A stretch of 64,000 nt of DNA, from assembly GCA_001586965.3 (NCBI GenBank), contig LUCW03000126.1:95001-159000 (forward strand), written 5' to 3'. The stretch is from Sphaeroforma sirkka. Lineage: Eukaryota; Opisthokonta; Ichthyosporea; Ichthyophonida. Position 1 is the first letter of the stretch, and each line of letters starts with the position of its first letter. The position numbers and the translations under genes were made by a program. Positions 52,801 through 64,000 of this stretch are shown here, piece after piece. Below the pieces are notes generated by a model, which saw only the letters and a list, made by a program, of their open reading frames with translations, was not told the DNA's origin and made no database searches.

Positions 52801-55800
52801 TTTACATAGTGCACAAAGGGACTCGGATCCAAACACAAGGCTTGCGTGCTGGTGGCCGCGATGACTTTTGCTTCTATCTGCAATAACTCTCTTTCACTCC
52901 ACTCCTTCTGCGCAACCTTTAGCGCGATTTCGTGCGCATAGCTGACCACATGCTGAAAAAGAAAATCGTGGTAGTTGATAAGCGCAGCATTTATGCGTGC
53001 CTAGTTCTACCTAAGAAGTGAAGCAAAGGAATAAACCGTGACGGACAATGCATGCGGACACGTATGGAAGGTATTTTTGCATATAATTACAGGACAGCAA
53101 ACATATACATGTGGTTCTCCGAACCTTAAAAGGATTGCACCTGTTTTTTTTTCACAAAACGAACTTCAGATATTCATAATCAAATATATTTTACACTGTT
53201 GTGTTGGAAAATCTGAAACCTTAGTGTACATCGTTATCCTTTTTAGGCCTTCGTTATCACTTGAGGTAAAGCATTATTATCCCCAATCAAAGGTAAACCC
53301 ACACTTTCGGTAGCTAAAATATTGAGCGCTGAGGCATGCGAAAGTATGCATTACCTAACATACCGGGCCTTGAATAAGCCAATAACACGAGGAGAAATGC
53401 TTAACAACGGAATGATGGAAGGTGCTCGCTTGTACTTCTACATCACACTGATCAATCAATGTTTTTTGCTTTCCCGCAAATCTACTTCGACAAAATAAAT
53501 ACCAACATCGTTATGAAACCCATACCAATGGTGTTGGCCTCAAGAATACACGCGAGACGGTGGGGGCAGGTAGGTCCAATGCGCTCGGTTCGCGATGATC
53601 TCGAACTTCTACGAAAATACCGCCATTAACTCGCTGCAGTACAAGAGTGCATGTCAAATTTTTAATACGCCATATTGTACAATTAACAGTCACAGTCAGC
53701 GCAAGAAGCAAAAGTTGCTAGAATGTACCCTTCGTGTCTCGATCAAAACTTTCTCCGTACAAAAGTGAGACGTGTGACTCAAGCTTGAGTCACACACTAT
53801 AGCCTAGTACAACATTGAAAATACTAAAATGATATCAAACTAACGATAGCGAAAGGTGTTCAACAATTTCGACATAGAAGCGTAAGGTTCAAACAAGCAC
53901 ATATCAAAACCGATAGAAGGCTGACACAGAAGTGTAGAACGACAACTTTATGCGACAGAGGTGGCGCTAGTGAAGTTAAGACGAAGTGATTCACTTCATG
54001 TCTCACGCTAACTAGAAAAATTTCTCCGAAAAAGACCTGACCAAAAAGGCAAGTAGCGGCGTCCAGCGCTGTAGTATCGAGACATGGTACGTCATGCCTA
54101 AGACTGTACCGAAGTATGAATACAACTCAAATCCGTCACAATGTCACAGCAAAAGATCAAATACTTCAATACACCAAGCATAATGAAAGTAAAAAAAATA
54201 GAAATGTACCTTGACGCCGGGCAAGACGTCGATAAGTGATACGAGCTCCAAAGGGAGAGTACGATTGTCAATCGCATCCAATAGTTCGTGGCTGGCGCGG
54301 TCGTATGGGAACACGACCCCGTCGGCTTTTTCGCCCAGACTATATCCCGAATAATACAGGTTGATGACACACGAGGTCTGCACCTATGTGTTGAAAATCA
54401 ATAATGATTGTTCCTAATTGAGAATTGATGTACCTTCAATTATATTCCATTCTCATACCGCTCTTGTGTAGGGAGGTTGATGAAAGGTAGCGGACAAGAA
54501 TGATTCAAATCATTAGAAACGCAAGCGATCAGATCTAAAATTTTCAATAGCCTGCTTTACAAAACTCATAGAAAAAACTGGATGATAGCGGTGTGTAAAG
54601 TTGAGTAATGTAATCCCGCTAGGTACTAGTATGGCGGACAACGATGTGCGATATATCTATCATTTACCATGTATGAATCCGTGAACGACCTTACCTCCTT
54701 TACATTGCCGATGGCATCATATAAACCGGGGCCAGGGGTAGTGAATTTGTATTTTTCGGCAGAAACACCATTGATGGTCACTCCACCCTCTGGTGCAGCA
54801 CCCCCCGCAGACCCCACAGCCGCTCGCGGTCCCGGAACACATGCGCTTTTCATCACAGGACCTGCCATATTTGCCGTGTCTGCGGTCGAATTGTCAGAAC
54901 CACCGCCGTTCTTGTTGACTGTACCATATGAATTGACACTGCAACTTTCTCGCTCAGGTTGTTTAGATGACGCGATTGATGCACTTGTAGGGGCGGAAGA
55001 GGGCATGGAATTAGATTGGCCGTTGTGTGGCAATGTGCGGGGATTTGTTTGGGCGGGGCTGAATGCTTGAGGTGGTGTGGTAGTGGGAGTGACACTGGTT
55101 GTGGCTGCCAGCGTGTTTGCGCCGGGTTGCACTACTCTGGCTTGTGCGTATACAATTCCATCGGTAGTTTTCCCAGTTGATGTCGCGTTACTCACGGCCC
55201 TGGCTTTGTCGGTGTTGAGTGGTATGGGGTTCATTGCTCTACTCACAATTGCAGGATTATTCCCGCTGGTTGCACGATTAGCATTGGAAGCCACCATGTT
55301 AGTGGCACTACTATTAAGAGTAGTATTAGCAGCATTACTGATTGCAAGCTGTGTGGTGTATGCTGGATGGGTACTTTGAGTCTGACTGTGCGTATTTGAT
55401 AATCCCGCACCGGTTTGCTTCTGCGTGCCCGAAACCTGTTCAGGGAATGAATGCAGAATAGTTAGATTTGGTGATTTCAGAATATTTGAATAGTTCACGT
55501 TATTCAGAAGTGCAGAAACAACATCGTTCAAATTTCGCTGGCATTCTTGAGCAGTATCCATCAAAGGGACTCTCGGCGAAAATAATTATAAAGAAGCATA
55601 AATTTGCAACAACCTCGACAATCCATTTAGCGATAGTTCCACAAACAGATCCGATGATTTACCATCATAATATTAAGGCTACTTCAGTAGAGGTAGATAA
55701 TCACGAACTTACCTGGTACAAATTGCTGCCGACACCGGACACAGTCGAATCGATTGGCATATACACCCCAGCGAATGGACTGGCACCTCCTAGTACAGAA

Positions 55801-58800
55801 CCTACGGGACCAGCGCTTAGGCTTTTATCACTAGGGCTAAAATTATGTCCGGAATTGATAGATACGCAATCGCCGGCTTGATGCTCGTGATCGTCTTGGA
55901 CTAATGCAAGTGCATTGATGTGTTGTTGCAGATACTGAGCCTCTAACAAGTCATACACATTGTCCTCCTCTATGACTTCGGTGCCAGCACTGGACATCAT
56001 CAGCATAGTGGCCGTCCGATGCACCATGCTCTCTGTGACTGTAAACGAGTTTGTTTCAAAATCGACGCGATCTGCAGTAAGTTATAGTTGATAGTTATTG
56101 TGTCACGATCGTAAATACTTCAACTCGTTTCGGTACAAGAACAAGAAGAGCACCGCATCAATTCACTACAGACTAAAGCTATGCTTCTCAATGAGAACGA
56201 AGGACTCCTAGACAATTTGAAAAATACTATCCAGCCATACATCCAAATGTATACAATACTCAAAAGCACACAGCAAAGGCCTTCAGTATGTTGATGCACA
56301 GCACAGGCACTCACCGGTGCGATGTCAACACGAAAATGTGCAATCACTTGATCGCCTAACGCAACAAACAGAGCGAGGCGCCTATCACTTGAAAATACAC
56401 ACACCATTGCCCGCCAAATTATTCGTATTGGCTTTTGAGACGACCGAAGAGAGGGCACAGCTGTCGACAGTACCCGCAGTTCTAGTGTGAGACTTGGTGG
56501 CTGTCCCACTAACATCTGCACTGGCAACCTTCCGCAACGCATTTTTCCTTTGTATCCTTTCCAGGCCTATGGTTGCACATGAGGAGACATTCACAAACCA
56601 TCAGATATTGTGAGGAGTTGATGAGATGATACTATTCACGTTTTATATGTAGTCTGTGTTGGCAGCTGTGTAGGTGATTGCGACACAAGATGGTGGCCAT
56701 TGTATCTCGCATCCAGCGATGGATTTATGCATAGAAACAGAAGGTCAATTCAAGTTCAGATGCGAGGCCATTCTTACACAATTGTAAAGTGATGTGATGT
56801 ACTCCGCACCTAGGAAGGGCAATGGGTGCCAAGCCAGGCAAGCAGTATATGGGTAAACGATTTCCAGATCAAAAGGTACAAGCAGCCAACTAAATTGTTA
56901 CGTGATTTGTGATGTGGTATAAAAGTATCTTAAGCTATCAGCTATATGTGATGAAACGAGTTGTGGGATGCATTCTGGATGATCCATAAAAGCGATGGAA
57001 ACTACGGATTTAAAAGATATACACGACGGACGCCTAAAAATAATTAGAGATACACTTCACTAACACACGTGGTTCAACATGAGTAGAAAAAGCAACAAAA
57101 TTTAAATCGTCATTCGGGTATATAAATATGTACACATTTTTCATCAAATCCCTTCAGCGCCTCATCGACACAGTGAACTACGACCCCTAGGCCCAAAATG
57201 CTCGAATACAACTTTTCATGCTTTTGTATATGGCAAACGTCACTTTCTCGGACGTAGACAATATTTTCAACTGAATTGTGTAGTTATAAAAATGTTTGAA
57301 TTAAACAACATTCATGCCAGTCGATATCTAACTAGGCTATAAATATCTTACGCACCAAACACATACCTCTCTCCACATTCGAATACACAAAACATATAGA
57401 ACAAACACAAAAAACTGTAATGCCAAATGAAGGGGAAAGTGACGCACCATCCTCTCTGAGCAAGCGGAAGTACGAGCGCATGTGCCAATCAGATGGAGGA
57501 GCGCTCGTGCGCGTTTGATCCCTCAACGGCTTTGTGAAATGCCTCAACCATTGCTGGCGATTGAACCGAAAAGGTGAAGATGCTTCGCCGAGGGATATAC
57601 TATTGATGCTGAAGTCAGGGCGTTCTACCACCTGTGAGTGTGCGTGTGTAGAAGAACAATTACAATTAGCTCAGCACGGTGAAAATGCATGCAAGTATGA
57701 GAAAAGAAAATCACCTGGCCATCGCATCAGTGTGAAGAGACCCTACTAAATAATGGCAAATACATACTCAATCCGGCTATAGTCATATACAGTTACAAGC
57801 TGGTGACAGACGACAAATTAATCAAATACTTTTAGTGGTCTATTGAGTGCTCTACTGACTCGGTCACCAAATGGTACTCAGGAAGTTAAGAAAATTACGG
57901 AACTACCTCGAGTCAGCAGACGATTTAGGCTACATACAACCCGGCCCAATATATATACCACGCTCAAGGTGTTGCCTATACTTATTTGCTGTATATACGA
58001 GAATCGAACAATGCGAGTAAGATTTACCTGAGATATCCTTGCAACACTGCCACCAGTCTGTATATTTTGAGTCAGGGGTGTTTTCTTACTGATCACCGAA
58101 GCAGGCGCCCTGCATTCTTTGCGTGCTGTTTGTATTGTAAATCGTGCGGATGAGAGTCAAAGACGCACAATGATGAAATCATGCCAGACAGAGGTACATG
58201 TGTGACTTGAGGATGAGGGGGATCGCAAACTGTGTCAAGAAAATGCGATGTGTTTAGATTCACATCGCCAATCAACTGCAATTTTGATCATGGACCATTG
58301 AATGCCCATAAATCAGTCAAGCATCTAGCTGTAGATATGGAGACATTCATGAACCACGTGCCAATCTGCGACCGTATACACATGATTCAAACAGATCTAC
58401 ACACAAGTACCGTGCAGCAGCGTACGTTATATTAATACGCATGAATAGAAAGCTTTTAGAATACGTACAGAGCTAGAGATACGAGGCCTTCATGACTGAT
58501 GGATTATTTAATATCTTCGTTTCTCTACCAAATTCGCTTTCAATTCAACCGAAAATTGAAAAATTATTCTCGTTATTAGATTCACATATGCGAGCCCATG
58601 GCGTCAAGACAAGAGTTGTATACAAACCATAGACTGCTCGCCTTTCAGATAACAGAAATTGTAAGTCCGTGCCCACAAAATATGTGTTGTCGCATTGGAT
58701 AGCTAAATAGCGTTTTCAAATTCTCAATTCAGACGAATGCATTCAGTTCAGACTGGAGCGTGTAGCGTCAAATCCGTAAAATTCATAGTGTGTAACGTTA

Positions 58801-59746
58801 AACAATAGATACATGCATATGCTGCGCAGGCTTCGCACTAGTTTAACAGAAATTCTTGACACTGTAGCGGTAGATTCACTACGGTTTACACAGTGGCCAA
58901 AATGAAAACGTAAAGATGATGCCAATATTTCTTTAGGATATCATAGAACTAAAATCATCGACGGAAAATTTGTAATCCTGAACGTATTCGACGTACTCAG
59001 TTTGTGATCGTATGCAGCTACTATACTGTGTGTTCTTTCAGACAATGTTTAATTTTGTATGTAAATATCATTGTATTGTGGTCTGAGCCTACGTCACTCG
59101 CCACGTAGACAAATAACTAGTGTGTGAAAACAAATGTAGGTAGGCATCAACAGGTTATATTTCGAACAACTACTATAAGGAAAAACTACATATAAACGAA
59201 CACAATAGAAATAAAATGCGACGTCGCAATATAATATAGTATAGACAACTCACCCTTCGCTCCGATGGAGGAGAATTTAGTTTTTGATCCAATTTTGTTC
59301 GACTGCTTCCAGCGGAAATTGATAGCAATCTGTGGCCGTGTACGGACTTCTACCGGTCCTTGTTTGACACCTATACCGCCCAATTTTGATATACTTGGGC
59401 TGCTTTGCGACACACTTGAGCTAGGCTGCAAAACACTTAGGCTAGGCTGTGATACACTCGAGTTGGGTAGTGATATACTTGTGTTGATTGAGACTGGCTG
59501 AGATAAACTTGAGTTGGCCTGTGATACGTTTGTATTGGTTGATTTGGACTGTGATATGCTTGAGCTGAGTGGTTCGGTGGTCTCGGGTGAAACGCAAACC
59601 GGCAGCCAACTATGTGTTGCCTTGTGCTTCACTAGACCAGCTTTTGGTGTGTCTGTTTTAAAATTCTTTTCACTTGTGTTGAACTGCGCTGCTGAAGCAG
59701 TCTCGGATGGTTGAGCACTCTCCATACTATTATTGTGAGCGATCAT
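46824..59746 (-). CDS. SPT20: SPT20-like SAGA coactivator subunit, 14 exons, unusually long
   Basis: Fourteen exons join in phase with GT-AG borders: 59746-59254, 58125-58028, 57631-57448, 56566-56405, 56071-55713, 55537-54695, 54383-54210, 53633-53526, 52952-52747, 52608-52569, 52386-52204, 51604-51406, 51081-50896, 50546-46824. Total is about 2318 residues if one base in a T6 run at 50189-50194 is discounted. The SPT20 core lies near residues 716-1150: CVINLYYSGYSLGEK; GGIFVEVRDHR (human IAEIRDYR); SRVFLRPTPL (human RHILLRPTMQ); ALCLDPSPF (human PLCLDPS); FAVLNFLGRLRG; and VYEGILRIVKLPRS, then FVLGD and FKKLYKLEG, as in fungal Spt20. By family, SPT20 is a structural subunit of the SAGA histone acetyltransferase complex in the nucleus. 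The N-terminal 700 residues are Ser-rich and the last 1170 are Gln/Ser/Thr-rich, far longer than the human protein (about 780). The start is the first Met of exon 1; a second Met lies seven codons on. Confidence 0.85.
50189..50194 (-). other. Homopolymer where the SPT20 frame shifts by one base
   Basis: A T6 run on the plus strand (A6 in the gene). Upstream of it the conserved frame is open to 50122; downstream the long Gln/Ser/Thr frame is open from 50372 to 46824. Five bases instead of six would keep one frame. A sequencing or assembly error is likely; a tiny unrecognised intron or a true mutation is possible. Confidence 0.7.
50698..50730 (+). repeat. G-rich purine tract in SPT20 intron 13
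   Basis: The tract gcgggggagaaggcgggagg, followed by more G runs, has several runs of three or more G on the plus strand and could form a G-quadruplex. On the transcript it is a C-rich pyrimidine tract within the last intron. Confidence 0.6.
51163..51179 (+). repeat. Two telomere-like TTTAGGG units in SPT20 intron 12
   Basis: tttagggtttagggttttt occurs once. Too short to mean much; recorded as an interstitial telomere-like motif. Confidence 0.5.
51771..51948. repeat. Three tandem copies of a 59-bp unit in an SPT20 intron
   Basis: Units start gcaagtgtgaggagtgac and end gaagcaaaacgtgcac, nearly identical, in the intron between exons 11 and 12. Recent tandem duplication; no frame. Confidence 0.95.
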
Positions 59747-59749
59747 AAC

Positions 59750-60009
59750 ATACTATACCTGCTGATTAGCATAGAATTGCAATAGACATAAACTCGTTCA
59801 ATCTCCTCATCGCACAAACAAATATCTATCGATCAATACACAGATCAAGTATGTGTAGTCATAGTCTTGTATTTAACAAAAAATATATTGTTCAGGTTGT
59901 TTGTGGGACATGCCTGCCCGCCAAAAAAAAGAGTGGAAGCATTGTTGTATTTTTTGAACAAAAAAATATTGTGCGATGTACACGGTCGAACATACTCGTC
60001 TACGTGATT
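59750..60009. promoter_or_regulatory. Likely SPT20 upstream region
   Basis: Non-repeat sequence directly 5' of the SPT20-like start codon, before the microsatellite field. It is the probable promoter and 5' UTR by position only; no TATA or other site was identified with confidence. Confidence 0.35.
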
Positions 60010-60304
60010 CACACACACACACACGCACGCGCGCGCCCGCATATGCATATGTATACATATATCAATACGATGCACATCTATATCTATATCTACATCTATA
60101 TTTATATCATATATTTTATATATATGTATATATATATGTATATGTATATGTATATATATGTATATATATATTTATATGTATATGTATATGCATATGTATA
60201 TGTATAATATATATATATATGTATATGTGCATATGTAAAAAGTATAAGCATAAGTATAGGCATACGTACATGTATATGTATAATCATAGGTATGGGTATA
60301 GGTG

Positions 60305-60347
<43 letters not shown>

Positions 60348-60383
60348 AAGCATAAGCAATATAAATATATGTATATGCATATG

Positions 60384-60471
<88 letters not shown>

Positions 60472-61859
60472 TACATATATATATACATATGATGATATGT
60501 GAATGAGAAAGACGACATGTGTAATGTATGCATATGTATGTGCATGTGCATATATGTGTAAATGCGTTTTTTTGCAGGTATATAAAATCCGGTACACAAA
60601 CGTGTATATATATATATATGTATGCATAAACAAACACACATACACACAAACATCATCACACATCACATTATTACATATATATATATATATATATATTATA
60701 CTCTCACACACTCTCTCTCTCACACCAAACACAACATATATGGGATAAGAATACACATACACAACGCGCATACACAATCTACGCACGGCACAAACATAAC
60801 ATTAATATATATATGTATATATATATATATTATATATGTGTGTGTGTGTGATGTGTTTATACATATGATTTATATATATTATTATAATATATACATATGT
60901 ATAAATCACATGTATAAGAACACAAAAAACATATAATATGTATGTTATTGTGTGACAGTGCATGCGTTTCGCATATATATATATATATATAATAATATTA
61001 CATACATGTGTGTTATTATGCATGAGTGTTTTATGCACATGATCATTACATATTATAATAATATTATTATATTAATATAATAATATTATTAATATTATAT
61101 TATTATATATATGTTATATTATAATATATTACAATATAATGGTTGCATATATACATACACATTATTATTATAGCCAGCATGCTATTATTATTATTATATA
61201 TTATATAATATACATATTATGCCATGGTATTACATACATATATGGTATTATATATAATACGTATATACATATTAATACATGATATATTACATATGCATTA
61301 TACACATATGCATATTATGTGATGTGATTATATTATTATGCATAATATTGGATACATATATACATGGACATATTACATAATACATAATATATAATATTAT
61401 ATATATTGGCATATATTATAATATTACATTGCCAGCATATTGTTATTATTAATATTAATATACATGTTTATTATTATATATATATATTATTAACATATAT
61501 ATATATATATATATATGTATGTATATATATTATATACATAATGCATATATATATATATATATATGCAGCACATATATAACATATACATATAATATATAAT
61601 ATGCATATATATTATATATGTATATATATATATATAATATGCATATATATAGCCATTTTATCCATCCATCCAACCATTTTATATATATATATATCTATAT
61701 ATATATACATATATACATATATCCATCCATCCATCACACACACACGTACGCATACATGTACACACATGCATACATGCACAACACACATATTATGTATATT
61801 TTTTAAATTATTACGTTCTTTTTTTATTGATATTTTATGTTTTATGATATATTTATATG

Positions 61860-61895
<36 letters not shown>

Positions 61896-61925
61896 AAACT
61901 ATATATATTCACATCTATACGCATA

Positions 61926-61996
<71 letters not shown>

Positions 61997-62176
61997 CTAT
62001 ACATCTACATATATTTTTTATTTCATTATTTTTTAGTTTTATTTAATTTTTTCTATTACTATTACTATTGTGATTATGATTATGATTAAAATGATTACAA
62101 TTACGATTATATATATCATATATAATATATATTGTATATATAAACGAAATGGAAATGAATATGTATATATATGGAT

Positions 62177-62212
<36 letters not shown>

Positions 62213-62345
62213 ATATGGATATGGATATGTATCTGTATCTGTATATGTATATATATTTATGAATATGGATATGTATATGTATATATATATGCGTACATAC
62301 ATACTTACACACATAAACACACATATACATACATACATACATACA
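60010..62345. repeat. Microsatellite field between divergent genes, about 2.3 kb
   Basis: (CA)n and (CG)-tinged repeat at 60010-60045, then (TA)n, TATG, TTA/TAA and tgga-type repeats to 62345. Open frames of up to 185 codons read Tyr-Ile-His-Met repeats on both strands and are not genes. Confidence 0.95.
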
Positions 62346-63614
62346 TAGACAAAAGGTGTGCACGAAATCTTGAATTTTAACCAGGGGTTGTCGAAAGTAA
62401 CATCAAAAACCTCAATATGAAGACCAAGGCTCAGAATATGGTGAGCTATACCGTGTTGGCTAGCAAATGTATAAATATTCGTAATCTTGTAAATAAGTTT
62501 TTATACATGTTACAAATCCCCAAAATATTGTGTATATATATCGTAGCTGTATATTCTCTTGGATATTCTCATATGAAATTCTGAATACGAATTTAAAGGA
62601 GTACAATTGTCAAGGCAAGGGGAAGAGAGCAAGAGATTAAAACAGGCATATCGTAGGTAGGTATACATTTGGGTTTCCACGAAGGAATAGCCACACTAAG
62701 ATGTGTATTTTTGTATGTTTTTGTTGAATATCGTATTCGAGAATCCTACGATAGTGGCAAGAAGAACAATAATGTGACAAGAAGAGATCTACATGTTAAA
62801 ATTAAGTTATGCTAAGAGAACAATTATCTTCCCAATTGACTGTAGATGGAAGGACTGATATTTTTCCTGTATATGTATATACGTGCACAGGCGGTGTAAC
62901 GATTGTCAAAATATACCTCACCCACATCACAACACTTATAGCGCTGCGGGGGAAAATAGGAAAATTGAGGGATACATATTTACATATATTCACATATTTA
63001 CACATGTGCATATGTAAATACATTGATATATTTATATATATATTTGTTTTTGTTAAAAAATGTTATAAAAAACAAAAAACAAAACAATGGTTTCCATTTT
63101 GAAAAAAAGTTGATTGAACCCGATTTCTCGTCACACGTGTTGTGAGAACAATAATATTTTTTTATTTTAAAAAATTATATATGAAAATGCATCATGACCC
63201 TCTAACCCTCTATTTTTGTTTTATTTTAGGATGCTGTGCCTAAAAAGGCAAATACATAGGCTCCAAAAATAAGAAAGACAAAACACAATCTCATTTTTAA
63301 GGGGGAACTGAGAAAACGGACGAGTCCGTACTCCGTACGACAATCCACTGAATAGAGAGTATTTTGACAATGAGTAACCTCTTTTTTATATATAATATAA
63401 ATACATCAATAACAAATATTTTTATGTACATAAAACATACGACAGTTGTATTTACGTAAAATTTAAAAATGCCTACTTTTACTAAAATATATGAACAAAA
63501 AAAAAATCGTTTTCGTCGTGGAGACGTGGACTCTCCTGAGTCTTCTCTCTGTGGTATATTTACTGACGTGAGGTACTGCACAGACTACATTCGCAAGAAG
63601 TAGAGACAACCATC
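62346..63614. other. Intergenic stretch upstream of the last gene
   Basis: AT-rich unique sequence. Short frames at 62809-63102 (plus) and 63581-63297 (minus) show no motif. The promoter of the gene at 63615 should lie in its last few hundred bases; none is recognised. Confidence 0.55.
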
Positions 63615-64000
63615 ATGATAGATACAGCAGTTCTACTAGCAGCAGTTGTGCTGCCGATTGTACTTGGTCATGAGAACGTTATAATAGATGATGACGATGA
63701 GCCCCTCACTGCGAGCACTCATGAGAGTTTCGCAAGCGAAAAGGTTGAGCCATCATTTTTTGGTCAGACGCGAACTGAGATGGGAAAGGCTATAAGTGAA
63801 TTGGACTTCTGGACTGTTTTCGGTTACACCTTTATGGGCTCGGTATTTTTCATGTGCTATGCATACTACACAGAATACGTTCAGACTGGTAAAAGTATTA
63901 CTGATGATGTTAGAGAGCTTATGAAGGAGAACGCCGCGAAGGGAAAAACACCACTAGACCTGTTGACTGGTAGAACTAGTAACGCGAATACAACTTCAAG
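63615..64000 (+). CDS. Unrecognised single-pass membrane protein, N-terminal part
   Basis: The frame starts at ATG 63615 and is open for 128 codons to the window edge, so the gene is incomplete here. Residues 1-18 (MIDTAVLLAAVVLPIVLG) look like a signal peptide. An acidic stretch follows (NVIIDDDDEPL), then a hydrophobic segment at about residues 73-93 (WTVFGYTFMGSVFFMCYAYY), then a charged stretch (DDVRELMKENAAKGK). This suggests a secreted N-terminus and one membrane span, with the rest beyond the edge. The product is not recognised. It is divergent from the SPT20-like gene, 3.9 kb away. An intron could also begin before the edge. Confidence 0.6.
   Translation, partial: MIDTAVLLAAVVLPIVLGHENVIIDDDDEPLTASTHESFASEKVEPSFFGQTRTEMGKAISELDFWTVFGYTFMGSVFFMCYAYYTEYVQTGKSITDDVRELMKENAAKGKTPLDLLTGRTSNANTTS

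Overview
The window is eukaryotic nuclear DNA. It has spliceosomal introns with good GT-AG signals, two large intron-containing host genes on the minus strand, long (TA)n, (TG)n and (CA)n microsatellites, and a graveyard of LTR retrotransposons, a hAT transposon and a LINE-like ORF. Nothing bacterial is present. The host genes are a cAMP-receptor-like 7TM receptor and a very large SPT20-like SAGA subunit. Together with gypsy and copia elements and a repeat-rich genome, they point to a unicellular eukaryote near the opisthokonts, for example an ichthyosporean. That placement is inference only.

Layout. (1) 0.14-6.53 kb, minus: six-exon 7TM receptor of the cAMP-receptor-like (class E) type. Its first intron holds about 1.6 kb of microsatellite, and its C-tail carries two further hydrophobic stretches. 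(2) 8.98-19.89 kb: two broken copies of one Ty3/gypsy-like family with three full or near-full LTRs, entered by a tRNA-like Pol III unit and by a minus-strand LINE ORF1-like segment, the whole lying in a (TA)n tract. (3) 19.9-23.4 kb: microsatellites, an inverted solo LTR that splits an unknown ORF with a THAP-like stretch, and a palindromic fold-back element. (4) 23.7-32.1 kb, minus: decayed hAT transposase, cut by a nearly full-length copia element, then an integrase relic. (5) 32-46.8 kb: old, strongly decayed repeats, namely a copia-like relic, several duplicated blocks, and two inverted arms about 7 kb apart, one overlapping an unknown 307-aa ORF. (6) 46.8-59.75 kb, minus: the SPT20-like gene, 14 exons, about 2318 codons, with one apparent single-base frame break in a homopolymer. 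(7) 59.75-63.6 kb: divergent intergenic region dominated by microsatellite. (8) 63.6 kb to the end, plus: start of an unrecognised membrane-protein gene.

The two recognised host genes work separately. The receptor would act at a membrane in signalling; SPT20 would act in the nucleus as part of SAGA. The LTR elements and other repeats explain most of the rest. Exon limits were found by eye from reading phase and splice signals and have no transcript support.
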